Part shown: one piece after another, positions 1 through 10,096 of the stretch
Layout: every line of letters begins with the position of its first letter
Position numbering within the stretch: the stretch's first letter is position 1
NCBI GenBank assembly: GCA_947561715.1
Contig: OX387201.1
Coordinates: 7,520,001 to 7,584,000, forward strand
DNA length: 64,000 bases
Source of the DNA: Ascidia mentula
Taxonomy: Eukaryota; Chordata; Ascidiacea; Phlebobranchia; Ascidiidae
Reading direction: 5' to 3'
Made by a program: the position numbers and the translations under genes
The notes under the pieces: generated by a model
The model's input: the letters and a program-made list of their open reading frames with translations, nothing else
Told to the model about the DNA's origin: nothing
The model's database searches: none

Positions 1-1656
1 TAGGGAAGGGAGGTATTCCAAACATAACTAGGGAGACAATACGCAACGGGAGGTATGCTTTAAACTTAAGAAATTAAACATAATTAATGCAGTTATTTAA
101 GCCAACAGCAACAAAATATTTAATCCGGCTGTTTCCTTAACATCTCAAAAATCTCACAACGAAGTACCACACACGACACACCCACCCTTCTTGCACCTTC
201 GTGGCGGAAGTGTGGTAAGTAGTCTGGCTCATAGAAAACATATTATACCTTAATCTTTTTCTTAACCGGGGAGTAAGAGGTTACAATGTACAAATGATTG
301 TTTTGGGATTAGCCCTACATACAGACGATGTCTTATACACATGGGCGGACCGGTCTACACCAATATTTGGCTGGTGGAAACATAACATGATTTGCCCCCT
401 TTTCCAAAATTTGTTAATTTAACTCCCTCAAATATAGACAGATAATTGGTCAAAGTATGTTTTTGAAGGCATTAAGGGCGATTATTAGTATGTTTCGTAT
501 TTACAAAATTACAATATAAATAACCTCGTGTCAAAACGCAGTTTATATAGGGAAATGGAATGTATTTGAATATGAACTGATGATGCATTTAGCAAAACAT
601 GTTTTCAAATACGAAGTTTCCACCTGTGTCACGCACAACAAGTGGCTTTGCAAAAAGGTCGATTTCGGAACAAAAATATTAAATGTTGTTTCGTATTTGT
701 TACTTGTCATGCCCGTTTCCGCGCCACACTGCTTGGGCTAACAATTCCTTTGTAACCCTTGAGACACAAACGAAACAAAAAAAATTCGAAAAATTAAGCA
801 CAGCTGTTTTCTTCGCTTCATGATCAGTGCCAGCATCAAAGTCCAAGCCAAAGCATGGATTTGTGCGTTTTGTTGATACAGGGTTGTCGCTTATTGTTTC
901 TATAAAGTGACTCAACCTTAAATAATATGCATACTATGGACGCTTTCTCCTGATAATGTACATTTGGTCCTTGATAAAGGAAAGCACAAAGAATACTACC
1001 TTTTACAAAAATCACAAAACAATTTAGACCAAATTTATTTTACTTGTACACACGAATAAACAATTACCGTAAATTTCACGCCATTCACAACAGGAAACGT
1101 CAACATAGTCGGCCACACAACAAACGAACAAATTTACACAAAAACAGTTGTCCAATTTGTATATCCTGACACAAGACAGAGCGGACAAACTTTTTCAAGC
1201 ATTACCAAGTATGTTTATTTTAGCTTAGGGGATATGCCCTTTTACATTCAAAGATCTGGTCAGTTGACAAAACCGCATTTCAAAAGTTTACAATAGAAGC
1301 AGAATCAATAAAACATAGATTTAAGATAACATCCGTATTGTTACAGGTCCACGGAAACACCCTGGTCCAAGATTTCACCTACAGATCCATTGTTGGAGTT
1401 GCCAGACTTTTTGGCAGCAACCACTTGTTTAGTTTTATGTAGCATCTGGACATAAAGAACAGTATTTGTTATCACAAATTCTGCATAAACAAAACTACAA
1501 TTCATTTTGACATGCATTTTGCTGCTTGTTCAGGCAAAGCATGGTAAGCAGTATAAATTTGCCAAAAAATGTGACATTTAATACTCGTATAAGACAAACA
1601 AAGGCCCATCTACACTCATTTCCTGGCAAGATTCTGATACTTACAATGCCAGGATT
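1..1656. repeat. 1.65 kb direct repeat, left copy
   Basis: This stretch is nearly identical to about 10037-11694 (offset 10037-10038, same orientation), with a few substitutions and small indels, for example about 16 bp near 145-160 absent from the right copy. It runs off the left window edge. The right copy contains the last exon and the 3' tip of the penultimate exon of the ornithine decarboxylase gene, so the left copy is best read as a duplication of the 3' end of that gene plus its downstream flank. I found no transposase, no inverted ends and no LTR structure that would make it a transposon. Confidence 0.85.
1341..1445 (-). pseudogene. Duplicated terminal exon of ornithine decarboxylase
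   Basis: This is the counterpart, inside the left 1.65 kb repeat, of the final ODC exon at 11378-11482. The reading frame is still open and ends with the same last residues (GVSVDL then stop), with several replacements such as LDQG for FYQG. Only about 10 bp of the preceding exon lie inside the repeat, and no other ODC exon is seen within the window to its right, so it is an orphan exon. Whether any promoter or upstream exon exists is unknown. Confidence 0.65.
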
Positions 1657-2152
1657 AAGAAACATATATCATCATGACTACATCACTATATTTGTCAAGT
1701 CAGCAGCCATACTGATAGAAACGTAACCTAAATTACATAAGGTGGTATGCTTAAACTTGAAATTTCCATTCACACAATGTGTACAAAGAACTGATCGACA
1801 AAACATCGTCATATTTCGAAATTATATTTTTTTTTTTAAATTTTTTTATTTTCTGTAATTGGAATTAATATAGTACTATCCACGTTTCAAGTACTTACGG
1901 CTCATTTTCGAGTTTCCCATCTCTTTGTATGGTAGAAACTATGGCGGGAGCATAGAATACTGATTTAGTATTCTATAATGGAAGCACGTGGAGGGGAAGC
2001 GAAACATTTCAAAAAAACATTCTCATTTCTGTTAATGAAGTTTGGGGCTAACATCCACCCATTTTGTAATAATTTCTAGGAAGCAGCAATTGAAAACAAC
2101 TAACTAACATTATGATGCGCATTTAAGCGAATTTTTTTAAAAATATTTTTTT
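1657..2152. other. No gene seen
   Basis: AT-rich sequence between the 1.65 kb repeat and the LTR element. It has T/A homopolymer runs (about 1825-1855) and no reading frame, splice pattern or repeat that I can support. Confidence 0.5.
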
Positions 2153-2597
2153 GACCTGCAGAGAAACTATTTTATTTAAACGTCATTTTTTGTGTATTGA
2201 AATTCCGTACAAAGCGCAAATGCAATGTAGGTCAATCGCTTCGTTTATATTTTGCCAGATGCGTTAATCTCGCACAGATGTGTTAATCGGTTTATATTTT
2301 TAATTTCGAAATCGACGTTCCTTAATAATCGCATTTTTCTCATTTTCGAAAATATTATAAATACCGTCGCACGGCCGTAAGCCAAGGGAGACCAGAGAGA
2401 GTACGAGAGGGAACGAACCAAATTACGCGCTTGCTAAGAAACATTGTACGTGTATTAAACCAAGGTATGTTTGTTTCCACCTTGTTTGCTCCGTAAGGTT
2501 GCACCTAGTTTGGTGCCCAACGGATGACGGTGACTGCATAGTCACCACAAAGTGGAAGTCTTTGCTTGGCCGTTTGGTCTGCAAAGTTCGTCTTATA

Positions 2598-3424
2598 GGC
2601 CGCATCTCTCAATTAAATCCCAAAAATTGAGTTTTAGAAGTCATTTGTTATTGTGCACCTGGTTACAGTTTCTCTTGTTTGCCAAAAACAATTGCCGGGT
2701 CTGATGACTCATGAAGGGGGACTGCTATTGCTGAACAGAAAAAAAATTGATTGCAGCTGCATTAAGACAGCACATTGGGGGTTTTTGCAAAGGCTAACTG
2801 CTAAATTGTCAGTCCTAGGGGGTGTACAAACAGCCCCGGTGGGGCCCCAAGACAATTACAAGACATCTAATTCTTCATGAATTGTGTAGAGAAGGGTTGG
2901 TGGCTTCACTTAATCGCAAATGGCGGTAACTTTCTCTGATTCATTTTTTCACAAAACAAACCTACACTTTTTTCTGCTTTTTTGACCAAAATAATGGCCA
3001 ACAGAGGGTCAAAATGCCCCCGGGGAAGCAGTTTAAGTAGTTATTTTGATTATAAATTTGGCCACAATTCCTTGCCAAGGGTCCGCACTAACAGAAAATC
3101 ACAAATTGAACATACTTTCTCTGATTCATTTTTTCACAAAATCAACCTCAATATTTGGGTAGTTTTTCAGCTACATGTACAACAGCACCCTCTACCAATT
3201 TACTGCCTGACTAATAGCCCTGAAAAACAAACTAAAACTGCCCCAAACACGCTGAAAATCGCCCTGGCAACAGCCTGTTCATCTGCGCTCATTCAACCAA
3301 AACACTGGCGCCCATGCATGACCCATTGCATTGTTACACATAATTTTACTCTGTTACGCAGGAGTTCGAGAAGGGCAATTCCCAACCGGGAAAGTCTTTT
3401 CCATAGAAATACAGAGATGCGGCC
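2598..3424. mobile_element. 827 bp non-autonomous DNA transposon, copy 1
   Basis: Ends are perfect 12 bp inverted repeats, GGCCGCATCTCT at 2598 and its complement ending at 3424. TATA flanks both sides (2594-2597 and 3425-3428), consistent with a 4 bp target duplication. It is inserted in the middle of the hammerhead element. Copy 2 (6815-7641) has exactly the same length. The open frame at 2982-3569 runs out of the element and resembles no transposase. An internal direct repeat (GATTCATTTTTTCACAAAA) occurs at about 2939 and 3123. The superfamily is not assigned. Confidence 0.85.
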
Positions 3425-3436
3425 TATAGTCACACC

Positions 3437-3489
3437 AGCTGCACTGATGAGACCTTTTAGGTCGAAACAGTGGCCATCTGTCTGCAGCT
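3437..3489 (+). ncRNA. Hammerhead ribozyme, type I, complete
   Basis: All core parts are present in order. Stem I 5' strand is 3437-3443 (AGCUGCA); CUGAUGA is 3444-3450; stem II is GACCU (3451-3455) with AGGUC (3459-3463) and a UUU loop; GAA is 3464-3466; stem III is ACAG (3467-3470) with CUGU (3478-3481); the cleavage-site residue is C3482; the stem I 3' strand is 3483-3489 (UGCAGCU), pairing over 7 bp. This matches the established hammerhead consensus without a core mismatch. Self-cleavage is inferred from sequence only. Confidence 0.85.
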
Positions 3490-5231
3490 TATACACAAGG
3501 TATGTTTGTTTATCGTTTTGTGTAATAATTAAAAGCCGCAAAGGTAGTTTCTTTGGCAGTTGTTTTTAATAGATTCAGGAGTCAGATAAACGGCAGTGTT
3601 TCGTTCTGCACACCTTTAGGCGCTGCAGAAATTGGTGACTTGTCCTCCGTGATATTTGGACACGCAAACTTAAACCTTCTGAAATAATAACTGCGCAATT
3701 GAAACAGCTAAACTGTATTTATTGATATTTTTTGAATTTAATTAACTTACGAAACGAGATATAACCATGTCAAGCAAGTTTTTCAGGTTGTTCCCTGTAA
3801 GATATTTTGGCAGACAGGTACAACGAAGAAAACAAGCACTTGGGTATTTCGAAAAGGTTTGGTGCATTTTTTATTGCGTTAAAACGTTGTATAATTAAGC
3901 TCAATGCCAAACTGCTTTGAAAAGCATGTTTTGTTGAAACGTAAGTAAATGTTAATTATTGTTACGTAATGCCTAACCAGCATTTTAGTGGTTACGTCAT
4001 ATGTCAACCTTATATAATGTTGTGCAGATATTATTAAATACTTTTTCAAATTTCGTTGATTAATACATGACTCAGAATCGTCAATTAATTACTTTTTATT
4101 GCGGGACTTACGGCTTCTTAATACCCGAAATCGAATTAACATCGGTCGTGGATAACCTTATTTGTTGCCTGTGATGTAGGATACGGTATAACAATGATTT
4201 TAGACTTGTGGTTGTCATGTTTAATTCCAAAACATAACCTTTACATTAATTAATCAACTTGTCAATAGGAAAAAAACAGGAGAAATGCATTAATTACAGA
4301 ATGGTGTTTTCAGTGAGCAATCACAGGGCTATCGCGCTGGTCGCGACGCATTCACTCAATGCACACATTTTTTTCTTCACATTACCGGACAACTAGTCCG
4401 AAGAGCAGCACGTGACTGCTAGTCGCACGGCGCACCTGATGACGCCTCAACTTCGCAAGTGACCAGAAGCCATACACGCTTGGTTGCTGAGCCTGAAGCC
4501 ATGCATTGTGCAGTGGGTGAATTAAAAATCCGCTTAGTGATTTACCCATTAGCTCATTTTGCACTGGTAACTTTCAATGCGACTATTTTTTTTATTTTCC
4601 TCAGACCGCAGCTTGATGCATCACACACATATATTTTCACTGCGTGTCGACAAATTGCCTTGTGGGAGATTCGTGATTACGGCCAAAACACGAATTACAT
4701 TTCACATTGCAACACCTTTTCCCATTAAGCCCGTCACCTAGTGGACTGTATTAAATGCCAATCCTGGAAATTACTAAAGACATGTTTGATTTTTTCACTA
4801 TTAATTCGAACTTTTGACACATGACAATACTCAAAGCTATTATTATTTGTATATTATCCTCAAGTTCTCTGTCCTTGTTGTTGTTCCAGCGCTTGAATTA
4901 AATGTCACTTGCTTCTTTGCAAGAAACCGAAGCTGTTTATCACGTAAAAATAAAAAAATAATTCAAAGATACCAGACAAGTCATAATAACGCGCGAAAAG
5001 TATGTAGTAACTTAGGCCTAGAAAATTTAACTGTTGTTTGTTCGAGAATGTCTACAGATTGCAACAACGATCTACATCGAACTTCAGTGCACGTTCAAAT
5101 GCTACTGGACGTTTCAACGATATATCGATTCACGAAGATGTTCGGCACGATTAAACCTCAACGTGCTAATCCAAGACGCACGTTAACACCTGACATTCAC
5201 CCAACAAACACTTTCGCAGCGGGGGACTTTC

Positions 5232-5667
5232 TGCAGAGAAACTATTTTATTTAAACGTCATTTTTTGTGTATTGAAATTCCGTACAAAGCGCAAATGCAA
5301 TGTAGGTCAATCGCTTCGTTTATATTTTGCCAGATGCGTTAATCTCGCACAGATGTGTTAATCGGTTTATATTTTTTATTTCGAAATCGACGTTCCTTAA
5401 TAATCGCATATTTCTCATTTTCGAAAATATTATAAATACCGTCGCACGGCCGTAAGCCAAGGGAGACCAGAGAGAGTACGAGAGGGAACGAACCAAATTA
5501 CGCGCTTGCTAAGAAACATTGTACGTGTATTAAACCAAGGTATGTTTGTTTATCGTTTTGTGTAATAATTAAAAGCCGCAAAGGTAGTTTCTTTGGCAGA
5601 TGTTTTTAATAGATTCAGGAGTCAGATAAACGGCAGTGTTTCGTTCTGCACACCTTTAGGCGCTGCA
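5232..5667 (+). repeat. Right LTR, uninterrupted
   Basis: 436 bp, beginning TGCAGAG and ending GCTGCA. It matches the joined halves of the left LTR and serves as the natural empty site for the SINE-like insertion: the 16 bp sequence beginning CAAGGTATG occurs once here (5536-5551) and twice in the left LTR. Confidence 0.85.
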
Positions 5668-5671
5668 GACC

Positions 5672-6810
5672 TACCGTTTGACTACATTATTATAGCCAAA
5701 TCAACAGGATCTGCGCAGTGGGGCGATCCTACCAATCATGCCATTGCATGAAATATTACTGCGTACAGCCAAATAAATTAACGTAAATTTTATTAATTTA
5801 TTTTGACCCAGGCCCACTACGTTATTTTGGATACAAAATGGGGAAAATACTACTACACCGGGTTACGAAGTTTTTTTCCGAACTTGATCCACAAATAGCT
5901 CTGTGTAGAATAGAAATCTGAACGAATTTTGATTGTTAGGTGTGAACAGGGCAACTACCTGTAATATTTGCTTATATATTTGAGTTTAAATATAACCCGA
6001 AATCGTAACTTTCATATTCTCACAGATTTCTATGTTACATAGGCTTATATGGGGATCAAGTTTGGAAATAAATTTAAGACCCGGTGTAAAAGTATCTTCC
6101 ACAAAATGGAGACCATGAGATTCTACACGTAACTATGGGTTCGACAACTTAATTGTTTGACATACGTCATTTCATAATACGCATATCGTATTCATGACCG
6201 AATATAAATGTAAATTATATTCATAACTTGATATTTTTGGAAAGTTTAGTTGATGAACTATAACGCGTAAAACAACATACCCAGTTACCCGAGTCCGAGT
6301 TCAATGTTTTTGTTAAATGGTGGAATTTTTAAACTAAGGATTCCTCTAGTCATTTTATTTCACGGCCAGCAGTGACCGACAACTTCACATTTACTTTTGC
6401 CAAAACGTGCAATGAAATGTTATTTTTTACCCAAGAATACACTATCTTTTCTTTGCATTGTTTCTTGTTAAATTCTGACCAATTTTATAATCTAAACATC
6501 AAGGCAAAACCTATAGCAGTCATTTTTGACACAAGTTGTTTGACTATATTCAACTGTGATAGTAGACATCACAGCAAGAGGGTAGTATGGTCTCAACCGT
6601 TTATCTATTTTATAGATTTGGAAGTACAAGTTTTTGAAATTGGAACTGGTAACTTACTGTAAAAATTCATATTACAATGGAAGCCACAAACAGCCCTAGG
6701 TGGCTGCTTGAACATTTATAAATCTTTTGCAATTCTGAATGCACCGTATGCAGATAAGTAGTGAGACTAACACAAAATCACACATATAGTAAAAAAAAAA
6801 ACATTCAACC
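5672..6810. other. No gene seen
   Basis: AT-rich sequence between the LTR element and the second 827 bp transposon. A 96-codon frame at 6372-6662 has no recognisable domain or splice context, and I do not call it. Confidence 0.4.
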
Positions 6811-6814
6811 TTAA

Positions 6815-7641
6815 GGCCGCATCTCTCAATTAAATCCCAAAAATTGAGTTTTTGAAGTCATTTGTTATTGTGCACCTGGTTACAGTTTCTCTTGTTTGCC
6901 AAAAACAATTGCCGGGTCTGATGACTCATGAAGGGGGACTACTATTGCTGAACAGAAAAAAAAATTGATTGCAGCTGCATTAAGACAGCACATTGGGGGG
7001 TTTTGCAAAGGCTAACTGCTAAATTGTCAGTCCTAGGGGGTGTACAAACAGCCCCGGTGGGGCCCCAAGACAATTACAAGACATCTAATTCTTCATGAAT
7101 TGTGTAGAGGAGGGTTGGTGGCTTCACTTATCGCAAATGGAGGTAACTTTCTGTGATTCATTTTTTCACAAAACAAACCTACACTTTTTTCTGCTTTTTT
7201 GACCATAATAATGGCCAACAGAGGGTCAAAATGCCCCCGGGGGAGCAGTTTAAGTAGTTATTTCGATTATAAATTTGGCCACAATTCCTTGCCAAGGGTC
7301 CGCACTGACAGAAAATCACAAATTGAACATACTTACTGTGATTCATTTTTTCACAAAATCAACCTCAATATTTGGGTAGTTTTTCAGCTACATGTACAAC
7401 AGCACCCTCTACCAATTTACTGCCTGACTAATAGCCCTGAAAAACAAACTAAAACTGCCCCAAACACGCTGAAAATCGCCCTGGCAACAGCCTGTTCATC
7501 TGCGCTCATTCAACCAAAACACTGGCGCCCATGCATGACCCATTGCATTGTTACACATAATTTTACTCTGTTACGCAGGAGTTCGAGAAGGGCAATTCCC
7601 AACCGGGAAAGTCTTTTCCATAGAAATACAGAGATGCGGCC
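6815..7641. mobile_element. 827 bp non-autonomous DNA transposon, copy 2
   Basis: Same terminal inverted repeats and same length as copy 1 and very similar throughout. The flanks are TTAA on the left (6811-6814) and TTCA on the right (7642-7645), a decayed or imperfect 4 bp target duplication. No transposase reading frame is present. Confidence 0.85.
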
Positions 7642-8346
7642 TTCAATATGGGGCAATTTCCCAGAATCTCAAATTCCCTATTAAATACAAAACACAGGAC
7701 CTTCATTGGTTACCATGTGAAGTTTTATGCCTGGTTGACCAGCGGGCCCAGAGTTTCGGCTGTTTTTGTGACACCACCTAGAGTTCTGTATATGGCCCAG
7801 TCAACAGCCTTAGAGCAAGTGTGTGTTCTGGGTGGAAAGATGTGCTTTCAAAACAGAAAGTCATTCATATACATGCACAACAATATCCTAGAACTTGCAA
7901 GGCACCACTCACATGCAGGTACTCATGCCCAATGAAATTAATTAAATGGTAATTAGCCAAAATACAAAGGCTAGTCAGGTACATGCATATGGTAAAAAAT
8001 CATACGTGTCTCAAAAACATGAAAACAAGATGAAAGTGATGCAATTAAGTGGCCTGAAAGCACAAGCCAAGTATGTATTTAATAAAAGTTAATAGCACAG
8101 CAACACTAGAAATTATTTACAGACAAACTAGTGTAATACAGACCTACAATGTGATGATGAATTGCATCAGTCCTGATGGTCCAAGTGTCTCAGTTTTTCA
8201 GTATGAAGCAACATTTGAATGGCAGCGACTGCCCTCTGTGGCAATAAATATAGTGATTAATTTACAAAATAATGTCATTTCATTGGTTATGAACATGCAA
8301 AATGTTAATTACAGTTAATTCAGGACTTTGACAAGCATGGATTACT

Positions 8347-8498
8347 GCCTGTTCATCTGCGCTCATTCAACCAAAACACTGGCGCCCATGCATGACCCAT
8401 TGCATTGTTACACATAATTTTACTCTGTTACACAGGAGTTCGAGAAGGGCAATTCCCAACGGGGAAAGTCTTTTCCATAGAAATACAGAGATGCGGCC
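8347..8498. mobile_element. Right-end fragment of the 827 bp transposon family
   Basis: About 150 bp matching the last part of copies 1 and 2, ending with the same inverted repeat (AGAGATGCGGCC) and followed by TTAA. The left part is missing. The following 8503-8700 stretch starts with a second, diverged piece of the same family (CATTGTATTGTCACACATAATTT). Confidence 0.8.
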
Positions 8499-8797
8499 TT
8501 AACAGCAGCACCCATTGTATTGTCACACATAATTTTACTCTTTCTAGAAAGGCATATCATGCCCAAGAAACTTTATTCATTAGGGTACAGGGATGGGGCC
8601 CACCAAAATTTCCGGCGAGCTTGGCTACTGTTGGCAGGTCTGAAGTACCATGCATCTCCCAAATGGATTGAAAACCTAATTTATCCACCTGATTTACAGG
8701 TTTGAAAATACATTTTATGAAACTTGACCTAATTAACCCGTGGACATTTTAAGTAAGAACTTAGAAGCTTTAAGACAGTTTGTGGAACAATTTTATT

Positions 8798-9685
8798 ATA
8801 TGAGAATAACATTTTAGCACCACAAGTTATTGTACCATGTGCGTTTACAGGTTTGTTTGCTATATGGTTGCAAGAGTTTACACTGTACAAAAACAATGCA
8901 CATTCAGTAAAATTGTTGAAATTTGGCTGGCATCAACTATTACCCAAGGCAAATATGTACAAAGCATACTTTTGAAAAAGTATCACTGCAACCCATACAT
9001 TATAAACCCAAAGAAACTTTTATACCATCATACACTGGTTGAATTTTAACAATATCTTGAGGGAGATTATGACCGTTGTTGTGCACACAAGCAAACATAC
9101 CACCAAATGGACCAGCAATAAGAAGTAGGTGATCTTTTTGCTTGTCACAATTTAAACTTTTTGATTTGAACGCTATTGCAGAAGCATTGCTATCAATGAA
9201 AATATTTCTTAACACAGCGAACCTTTCACCCTTTGAATCTGATATGAGAATAACATTTTAGCACCACAAGTTATTGTACCATGTGCGTTTACAGGTTTGT
9301 TTGCTATATGGTTGCAAGAGTTTACACTGTACAAAAACAATGCACATTCAGTAAAATTGTTAAAATTTGGCTGGCATCAACTATTACCCAAGGCAAATAT
9401 GTACAAAGCATACTTTTGAAAAAGTATCACTGCAACCCATCAATGCAAACCCAAAGAACCTTTTATAGCATTATACACTGGTTGAATTTTAATAATATCT
9501 TGAGGGAGATTATGACCGTTGTTGTGCACACAAGCAAACATACCACCACATGGACCAGCAATAAGAAGTAGGTGATCTTTTTGACTGTCACAATTCGAAC
9601 TTTTTGATCTGAACGCTATTGCAGAAGCATTGCTATCAATGAAAATATTTCTTAACACAGCGAACTTTTCACCCTTTGAATCTGA
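8798..9685. repeat. 444 bp tandem duplication
   Basis: Two adjacent direct copies, 8798-9241 and 9242-9685, aligned at an offset of 444 bp with a few percent divergence. Each unit covers, on the minus strand, the last part of the profilin reading frame plus 3' flank. The junction at 9241/9242 lacks the TTTATT (AATAAA on the minus strand) that precedes the first unit at about 8791. Confidence 0.9.
9000..9241 (-). pseudogene. Truncated duplicate of the profilin 3' half
   Basis: The downstream unit of the tandem duplication keeps an open frame with residues such as HLLLIAG and HNNGHNLPQDI, matching the C-terminal half of the profilin frame at 9440-9886 with a few substitutions (for example PFGG for PCGG). 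It lacks the N-terminal half and so cannot encode a complete profilin. It probably now lies in the 3' untranslated part of the intact gene's transcript. Confidence 0.8.
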
Positions 9686-9886
9686 CATTCCATTTGCCAT
9701 ACTTGATGCATCATCGTTAATTGCAGCTTTATACATCAACCCCAAAGTTTCAGAGCTTATACCATAATCATTTGGGTAGGCACCCCACAATGAACCTTTT
9801 CCATCATGAATTCCAAATATTCCAAGTTTCTCTATATGGAACGATTCAGCTAGCGTTCTCAAATAACCATTCCATTGATCAGTCAT
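9440..9886 (-). CDS. Profilin-like protein, single exon
   Basis: 148 codons, uninterrupted, starting MTDQWNGYL. Profilin binds monomeric actin, proline-rich ligands and phosphoinositides in the cytoplasm. Family features visible here are the N-terminal W-N-x-Y-L motif, a G-x-x-D-G-K-G-S-x-W strand near residues 25-35, a conserved core ending LLLIAG, and a length close to the usual 130-150 residues. No intron is apparent, so it is either an intronless gene or a retrocopy. Its 3' end lies in a 444 bp tandem duplication; the nearest AATAAA on this strand is beyond the second unit (about 8791-8796), so the message probably runs through the duplicated fragment. Family assignment is from motif memory, not a search. 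Confidence 0.8.
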   Translation of the reverse strand: MTDQWNGYLRTLAESFHIEKLGIFGIHDGKGSLWGAYPNDYGISSETLGLMYKAAINDDASSMANGMSDSKGEKFAVLRNIFIDSNASAIAFRSKSSNCDSQKDHLLLIAGPCGGMFACVHNNGHNLPQDIIKIQPVYNAIKGSLGLH

Positions 9887-10020
9887 ATTGTCGAATTATT
9901 GAATGCAACAAAAATGATGTTAAATTAATCTAAAGACAAGTCACAGTAATTAGGTAAGACATATTTTTAAATACCATAATAAACGTTAAACATGCTACGT
10001 ATTATGGATAGCGTAATTTT

Positions 10021-10096
10021 ATTCCAAACATAACTAGGGAAGGGAGGTATTCCAAACATAACTAGGGAAGGGAGGTATTCCAAACATAACTAGGGA
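10021..10096. repeat. 28 bp tandem repeat
   Basis: About 2.7 units of a 28 bp sequence beginning ATTCCAAACATAACTAGGGA at 10021, 10049 and 10077. The left copy of the 1.65 kb repeat starts within the same array at the window edge. Confidence 0.85.

Larger units (their letters stand above)
2477..3495 (+). mobile_element. SINE-like element ending in a hammerhead ribozyme (split by a DNA transposon)
   Basis: Insertion into the left LTR flanked by a 16 bp target duplication (2461-2476 and 3496-3511). Removing the nested DNA transposon (2598-3424 and one TATA) leaves about 188 nt: 2477-2597 and 3429-3495. The 5' part has three short hairpins (GCACC/GGTGC, GGTGACT/AGTCACC, CCAC/GTGG). The 3' part is a complete hammerhead ribozyme. 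There is no poly(A) tail, no clear tRNA-type A or B box and no coding capacity. Long target duplications point to retrotransposition. A related copy lies at about 50986-51124 and rearranged pieces at 46370-46517. Confidence 0.75.
2157..3627 (+). repeat. Left LTR, interrupted
   Basis: LTR sequence at 2157-2476 and 3512-3627, interrupted by the SINE-like insert 2477-3495 and one copy of its 16 bp target duplication (3496-3511). The LTR has a TATA box at 2356 and a downstream GC-rich leader with purine runs, a likely transcription start region. Confidence 0.8.
2157..5667 (+). mobile_element. Internally deleted LTR retrotransposon with nested insertions
   Basis: Two LTRs are present. The right one is intact (5232-5667, 436 bp). 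The left one is split: 2157-2476 plus 3512-3627, which also sums to 436 bp once the insert is removed. Both begin TG and end CA, and each has a TATAAA box (2356 and 5431). The element is bounded by GACC at 2153-2156 and GACC at 5668-5671, a fitting 4 bp target duplication. After the left LTR, from about 3632, TTGGTGAC resembles a primer-binding region, and a purine-rich run (CGGGGGAC) precedes the right LTR. The interior (3628-5231, 1.6 kb) shows no gag, protease, reverse transcriptase or integrase, so it is a deleted, non-autonomous copy. The 146-codon frame at 4814-5254 resembles nothing I know. Confidence 0.8.

Noticed and set aside
2982..3569. 195-codon open frame (and its copy at 7199-7684) as a transposon protein
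   Set aside because: It crosses the transposon end and the hammerhead, is low in family resemblance, and the frame ends differently in the second copy.
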